Origin: JBDHHQ01 sp039586035 | GTDB lineage: Bacteria; Gemmatimonadota; Gemmatimonadetes; Longimicrobiales; Gaopeijiaceae | NCBI GenBank assembly: GCA_039586035.1 | Contig: JBDHLD010000035.1 | Location: 1-64,000 of the forward strand | Direction of reading: 5' to 3' | DNA: 64,000 nt | Shown: in pieces, positions 63,060-64,000 of the stretch | How positions within the stretch are numbered: position 1 is the first letter of the stretch | Layout of the letters: the number at the start of each line of letters is the position of its first letter | The notes under the pieces: model-generated | The model's input: only the letters and a program-made list of their open reading frames with translations | The model's database searches: none | Told to the model about the DNA's origin: nothing | Translations under genes and position numbers: made by a program

Positions 63060-63418
63060 GCACTTCGAGTGGCGGACGGAGGTCAGGTCAATCATTCGGC
63101 ACACCTTCCAGCCGGGTGGTTCAAGGCACCCACCGGACGGAGGCCCGCCGGATGACTCGTCATCACACTACTTGGTCCACGGATCTTTTTTATCTTATCG
63201 TCCCCTACACGCTCTCGCACCTCAGGGTCCCCGGGGCGAGACCGTTCAGGAAACGCGTTTGTCGGAGAGAACGGTTCCCGGCAGGCAAAATCTCAGGGCA
63301 TCACGGCTGGGCCCGTCCTTCATCAGAGGATCATACGCTCTTGATCCAGATTCATTCCAGCGCTTGGCGAAGGCGATGCAATCCGCGGCGCGAGAGGCGT
63401 GACCGGAGACCGAGGCGC
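63060..63418. promoter_or_regulatory. divergent gene-free region
   Basis: These 359 bases separate the Omp85-like gene from the last gene. A short inverted repeat GATGA-CTCG-TCATC lies at 63151-63164, and a strongly AT-rich patch (CTTTTTTATCTTATC, 63185-63199) is the only such stretch here and may contain a -10 element for either direction. No coding frame is convincing; the rightward frame through 63402 is arginine/proline-rich and lacks family likeness. Confidence 0.45.
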
Positions 63419-64000
63419 TTGGACCGTAGCGCGGTCTTCCTGACGGCGGCGGCGGCGGTCTTGGCCGGTCCGCCGGCGTGCTCTCCATCCTCAGACAGCG
63501 ACGGGGCCCTTCACGTTAGGGAGATCTCTTCGCCGTCCGCCCCGAGCAGCGGAGAGCCGCACCTCGAGGCTGTCGGCGACGGGGTCCTGCTCTCGTGGAC
63601 CGAGCCCGCACCGGAAGGGGGTCACCAGGTCATGGTCGCGACCCTCCACGGTGACGCCTGGAGCGATCCCGTCCGCCTGGTCCGAAGCGACAGCCTCTTC
63701 GTCAATTGGGCCGACTTTCCCATGGTGGCGTCGACGGCCCCGGACGTGCTCGCCGCGCACTGGCTCGTGCGAGGGCCCGCCGGCGGTGTCGACTACCGGA
63801 TCGAGGTCGCCTTGTCGAGAGACGGCGGGGCTTCGTGGTCGCCGCCGTGGACACCCCATGAGGACGACACCCGCACCGAGCACGGCTTCGTGAGCTTGTT
63901 CGCGACGCCGGACGGCGGAACGGGCGTCGTGTGGCTCGACGGCCGGGACTACGCCAACCGGGAGGACGGAACCCACGACGCGGACGAGGGGCACGGCGGC
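63419..64000 (+). CDS. secreted sialidase-like (BNR/exo-alpha-sialidase-type) protein, 3' end outside window
   Basis: The visible 194 residues start with a hydrophobic export segment (AVFLTAAAAVLAGPPACSPS, possibly a lipoprotein with Cys near residue 22), followed by a beta-propeller-like region: HLEAVGDGVLLSWTEPAPEG, HQVMVATLHGDAWSDPVRLV, ADFPMVASTAPDVLAAHWLV, and the Asp-box-like VALSRDGGASWSPPWTPHED, then GGTGVVWLDGRDYANREDGT. The SRDGGxSW motif is the sialidase/BNR repeat signature. A TTG at 63419 with GGAG ten bases upstream is the only usable start; an ATG is not in frame. The frame is open to the right edge. Confidence 0.65.
   Translation, partial: MDRSAVFLTAAAAVLAGPPACSPSSDSDGALHVREISSPSAPSSGEPHLEAVGDGVLLSWTEPAPEGGHQVMVATLHGDAWSDPVRLVRSDSLFVNWADFPMVASTAPDVLAAHWLVRGPAGGVDYRIEVALSRDGGASWSPPWTPHEDDTRTEHGFVSLFATPDGGTGVVWLDGRDYANREDGTHDADEGHGG

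Noticed and set aside
61740..63155. 471-residue rightward frame
   Set aside because: It is antisense to the Omp85-like fusion gene and has the Val/Arg/His-rich composition of a shadow frame.

Overview
The window is GC-rich bacterial DNA from a double-membrane organism: it has Mla-type lipid transport genes, an Omp85-like outer-membrane barrel, lspA and many exported proteins. Signal peptides typically end in '-AQ'. The mix of exported M14/M20/S9 peptidases, long TPR proteins, split-domain ABC permeases and DUF1501/DUF1800 pairs is what I would expect of Gemmatimonadota. That assignment is inference from family content only; no rRNA is present.

Layout. 1-1300: the 3' end of a dus gene, a one-piece tmRNA (ssrA) and a run of direct repeats that copy the ssrA 3' end and terminator. 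1500-11600: a divergent cluster in which a CHASE2 membrane protein and a secreted protein face an exported caspase-fold protease, an exported PPC/TPR/CHAT protease and a lipoprotein alpha/beta hydrolase; this is the best candidate for an undescribed system. 11600-13800: a scrapyard of gene fragments and split IS91-family transposase pieces. 13800-28400: an exchanger, TPR proteins, an adenylate-forming ligase, M20 and S9 peptidases, two SnoaL-like proteins, an exported alanine-racemase-like enzyme and a thiamine-binding (MTH1187) protein. 28500-32800: a translationally coupled M20 hydrolase plus TRAP transporter operon. 32890-36860: a TetR gene with a readable promoter/operator, an ABC exporter and a 41-residue membrane protein. 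37000-43200: aldo/keto reductase, K+ channel and a DUF1501/DUF1800 pair. 43300-49500: lspA, glnA with a leader hairpin, a galT-like gene, a CorC/CNNM-type protein and an isochorismatase-like hydrolase. 49500-56900: a lipoprotein propeller, a large M14 peptidase, an orphan hybrid-input histidine kinase and an M20 peptidase that has lost its catalytic segment. 57100-64000: mlaE-mlaF-mlaD behind a leader terminator, a 1037-residue peptidase-MA/TolB/Omp85 fusion, and the start of a secreted sialidase-like protein.

How genes work together. In the caspase/CHAT cluster all five products appear to be exported or membrane-bound, so if they form one pathway it acts in the periplasm or at the envelope: CHASE2 could sense, two clan-CD cysteine proteases could execute, and the hydrolase could act on a product. 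The M20-DctQ-DctM-DctP genes overlap one another and probably import and process one class of small molecule. The Mla genes form a standard retrograde or anterograde phospholipid transporter. Repeats at ssrA and IS91 remnants at two places show that the region has been open to insertion.

Limits. All calls come from reading the sequence. Domain boundaries are approximate, family names rest on remembered motifs, and no search or folding program was run.
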